Origin: Chloroflexota bacterium
GTDB taxonomy: Bacteria; Chloroflexota; Dehalococcoidia; SAR202; UBA11138
Assembly (NCBI GenBank): GCA_022566975.1
Contig: JADFHV010000122.1
Coordinates: 1-6,627 of the forward strand
Direction: 5' to 3'
DNA: 6,627 bases
Shown here: positions 5,888 through 6,627 of the stretch, piece by piece
Numbering within the stretch: the first letter of the stretch is position 1
How the letters are laid out: each line of letters opens with the position of its first letter
Program-made: the position numbers and the translations under genes
Notes under the pieces: model-generated
The model's database searches: none
What the model was told of the DNA's origin: nothing
Seen by the model: only the letters and a program-made list of their open reading frames with translations

Positions 5888-5917
5888 CCTGCAGCCCCAC
5901 CTCACCACTCTTCCTCC
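5794..5917 (+). repeat. Direct repeat, downstream copy
   Basis: This is the counterpart of 4914-5037 on the far side of the abiV segment. The match continues past the stop codon (GCAGCCCCAC at 5891-5900 and TTCCTCC at 5911-5917 are identical to 5011-5020 and 5031-5037), so non-coding flank was duplicated along with the gene end. Similarity ends abruptly at both sides. Confidence 0.9.
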
Positions 5918-5954
5918 CTCCTGTTCTGGTGGGGGGCGCATTGATAGGGCGTAG

Positions 5955-5976
5955 GGGCGCACCTGTGTGTGCGCCC
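5955..5976. repeat. GC-rich hairpin
   Basis: GGGCGCAC (5955-5962), a six-base loop, then GTGCGCCC (5969-5976) give a perfect eight-pair stem inside a GTAGGGGC-type sequence that is common as a dispersed palindrome in environmental genomes (recognition from memory). No T-run follows, so it is not a typical intrinsic terminator. Confidence 0.6.
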
Positions 5977-6025
5977 GCGGGAGCCTTCCGGGCCACGAGT
6001 GAGGGTCCTGGACGTGTCGGGGCCA

Positions 6026-6040
6026 CTACCGGGACGGTAG
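6026..6040. repeat. Small hairpin
   Basis: CTACCG, loop GGA, CGGTAG is a perfect six-pair stem just left of the repeat B copy. It may be part of the same dispersed element family or a separate palindromic unit. Confidence 0.45.
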
Positions 6041-6046
6041 GCCCAT

Positions 6047-6127
6047 TGTCATTCCGAGGAGCCCGGCACAACACACGACTGGGGAACACGTCCGGGGCGA
6101 CGAGGAATCCGGGGTGGGGGCGATTCT
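6047..6127 (+). repeat. Dispersed repeat B, full-length copy 3
   Basis: Opens TGTCATTCCGAGGAGCCC exactly as at 2432 and shares the 19-base block TCCGGGGCGACGAGGAATC (6091-6109) with 2476-2494. The middle section between these blocks differs in sequence but is of similar length, which suggests that only the arms are conserved. Confidence 0.8.
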
Positions 6128-6163
6128 AGGTCCAGGCCCTCTTGTACACACGTTTCTGCGAGT

Positions 6164-6177
6164 ATGTATTCCTACAT
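6164..6177. promoter_or_regulatory. Inverted repeat upstream of the RHH gene promoter
   Basis: ATGTA, spacer TTCC, TACAT forms a perfect inverted repeat immediately upstream of the putative -35 box. Together with the palindrome at 6198-6207 it could be an operator for the ribbon-helix-helix protein, since such proteins bind short inverted or tandem half-sites in their own promoters. This is inference from position only. Confidence 0.3.
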
Positions 6178-6178
6178 C

Positions 6179-6207
6179 TTGATGCACAGCCTTAAGCAGT
6201 ATATACT
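6179..6207 (+). promoter_or_regulatory. Probable promoter of the ribbon-helix-helix gene
   Basis: TTGATG (6179-6184) and TATACT (6202-6207) are separated by 17 bases, matching four of six and five of six sigma-70 consensus positions. The -10 box lies within a perfect ten-base palindrome AGTATATACT (6198-6207), so a repressor bound there would block the polymerase. The predicted start would be near 6214, giving a leader of roughly 28 bases with GGAGG at 6231-6235. Confidence 0.5.
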
Positions 6208-6241
6208 CATGACCATCCTATATATCTCGTGGAGGTTATGT

Positions 6242-6627
6242 ATGATGGCCAGGATCAGCGTCAGTCTTCCTGAGGACTTCATGGAAAGGCTAGAGCCGAT
6301 AAAGGACAAGATCAACGTCTCGCAGGTGTGCCGGGAGGCCCTGGAGCGGCGCATCACAGCCTTCGAACGCGTGGCCGCCAACGGAATCGGTGACCTGGAC
6401 CTTGACGGGCTCGTGGGCCGGCTCCGAGAGGAGCGCGACCTGGTCCAGGGGAAGTTCGAGGACGTGGCCAGGGGCAACGCCGTCGCCTGGCTCAGCACAA
6501 CGCCCTATCTGGAGATCAAGAGCGTCGTCGAGGCCCAGATCATGGGCCTGCGAAGTGACGGTCCCAAGGCGTTTACCCGGGCCTTTCCGAAGTGGCTCGA
6601 CCCGTTCGCCCACATTGGACCAGCCGG
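6242..6627 (+). CDS. Ribbon-helix-helix (CopG/Arc-like) DNA-binding protein, 3' end outside window
   Basis: The frame is open from 6242 to the window end (128 codons, no stop). Residues 3-9 (ARISVSL) look like the DNA-contacting beta strand, PEDFMERLEPIKDKI (10-24) is the first helix and VSQVCREALERRITAFERVA (26-45) the second helix, the standard ribbon-helix-helix plan. The remaining part (about 46-128), with a charged helix LREERDLVQGKFEDVARG and a region around WLSTTPYLEIKSVVEA, is an additional C-terminal domain not recognised here. GGAGG at 6231-6235 is six bases before the ATG at 6242 and nine before the one at 6245; either start is possible. A promoter with an overlapping palindrome just upstream suits autoregulation. 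It may be an antitoxin or a stand-alone regulator; no partner toxin is visible because the window ends. Confidence 0.75.
   Translation, partial: MMARISVSLPEDFMERLEPIKDKINVSQVCREALERRITAFERVAANGIGDLDLDGLVGRLREERDLVQGKFEDVARGNAVAWLSTTPYLEIKSVVEAQIMGLRSDGPKAFTRAFPKWLDPFAHIGPA

Larger units (their letters stand above)
5918..6241. other. Intergenic region with palindromes and a repeat, no gene
   Basis: About 324 bases without a credible gene. The left part is GC-rich and holds the hairpins at 5955-5976 and 6026-6040; the centre is a full copy of repeat B (6047-6127); the right part (from about 6130) turns AT-rich and holds the promoter and operator-like palindromes of the ribbon-helix-helix gene. 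An open frame of 152 codons that crosses from abiV's start to 6129 is a chance frame through the repeats. Confidence 0.65.

Noticed and set aside
1..6127. CRISPR array from the repeated blocks
   Set aside because: The repeats are few, widely spaced, of unequal length, in mixed orientation, and have genes between them; no regular spacers and no cas genes are present.
5671..6129. 152-codon open frame on the plus strand
   Set aside because: It starts antisense to abiV, runs through the truncated gene copy in the wrong frame, then through hairpins and repeat B; composition is repeat-like.

Overview
The window looks like a GC-rich bacterial chromosome segment of environmental, metagenome-like type. 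Four well-spaced plus-strand catabolic genes, clear Shine-Dalgarno sites, a luciferase-like (probably F420-dependent) oxidoreductase, an SMP-30 lactonase, a SelA-like PLP enzyme and abundant short palindromic dispersed repeats together suggest a Chloroflexota lineage (Dehalococcoidia/SAR202-like). That placement is inference from gene content and style; there is no rRNA or other phylogenetic marker here.

Layout: (1) 1-104 is a dispersed repeat cut by the window edge, followed by a SelA/DgaE-like PLP-dependent enzyme (157-1293). (2) An LLM-class oxidoreductase (1374-2423). (3) An intergenic segment (2424-2592) built from two copies, in opposite orientation, of a second repeat family. (4) An SMP-30/gluconolactonase-like protein (2593-3498). 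(5) A 374-base gap (3499-3872) made largely of repeat copies. (6) A PfkB-family kinase resembling 2-keto-3-deoxygluconate (KDG) kinase (3873-4841), overlapped by a 58-residue zinc-ribbon protein gene (4831-5007). (7) A convergent, compositionally different gene for an AbiV-family abortive infection protein (5004-5714, minus strand). (8) A broken second copy of the 3' half of the zinc-ribbon gene (5794-5887). (9) A repeat-rich gap, then a ribbon-helix-helix protein (6242 onward) that runs off the end, with a plausible promoter overlapping a perfect palindrome.

How the genes may work together: dehydrogenase, lactonase, ammonia-lyase/dehydratase and KDG kinase would form a coherent route from an aldose or amino sugar to 2-keto-3-deoxy-6-phosphogluconate. 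Each step is only a family-level assignment, so this is a hypothesis. The spacing and repeats between the genes argue against one tight operon, except for the overlapping kinase/zinc-ribbon pair.

The most unusual structure is the abiV segment. It lies between two direct copies of the 3' end of the zinc-ribbon gene (4914-5037 and 5794-5917, about 85% identical by hand alignment at a constant offset of 880, with 45 identical bases in a row). The abiV reading frame takes its last codons and its stop from the antisense of the upstream copy. This looks like a small defence cassette inserted at the 3' end of a housekeeping-type gene, with no recombinase gene in view.
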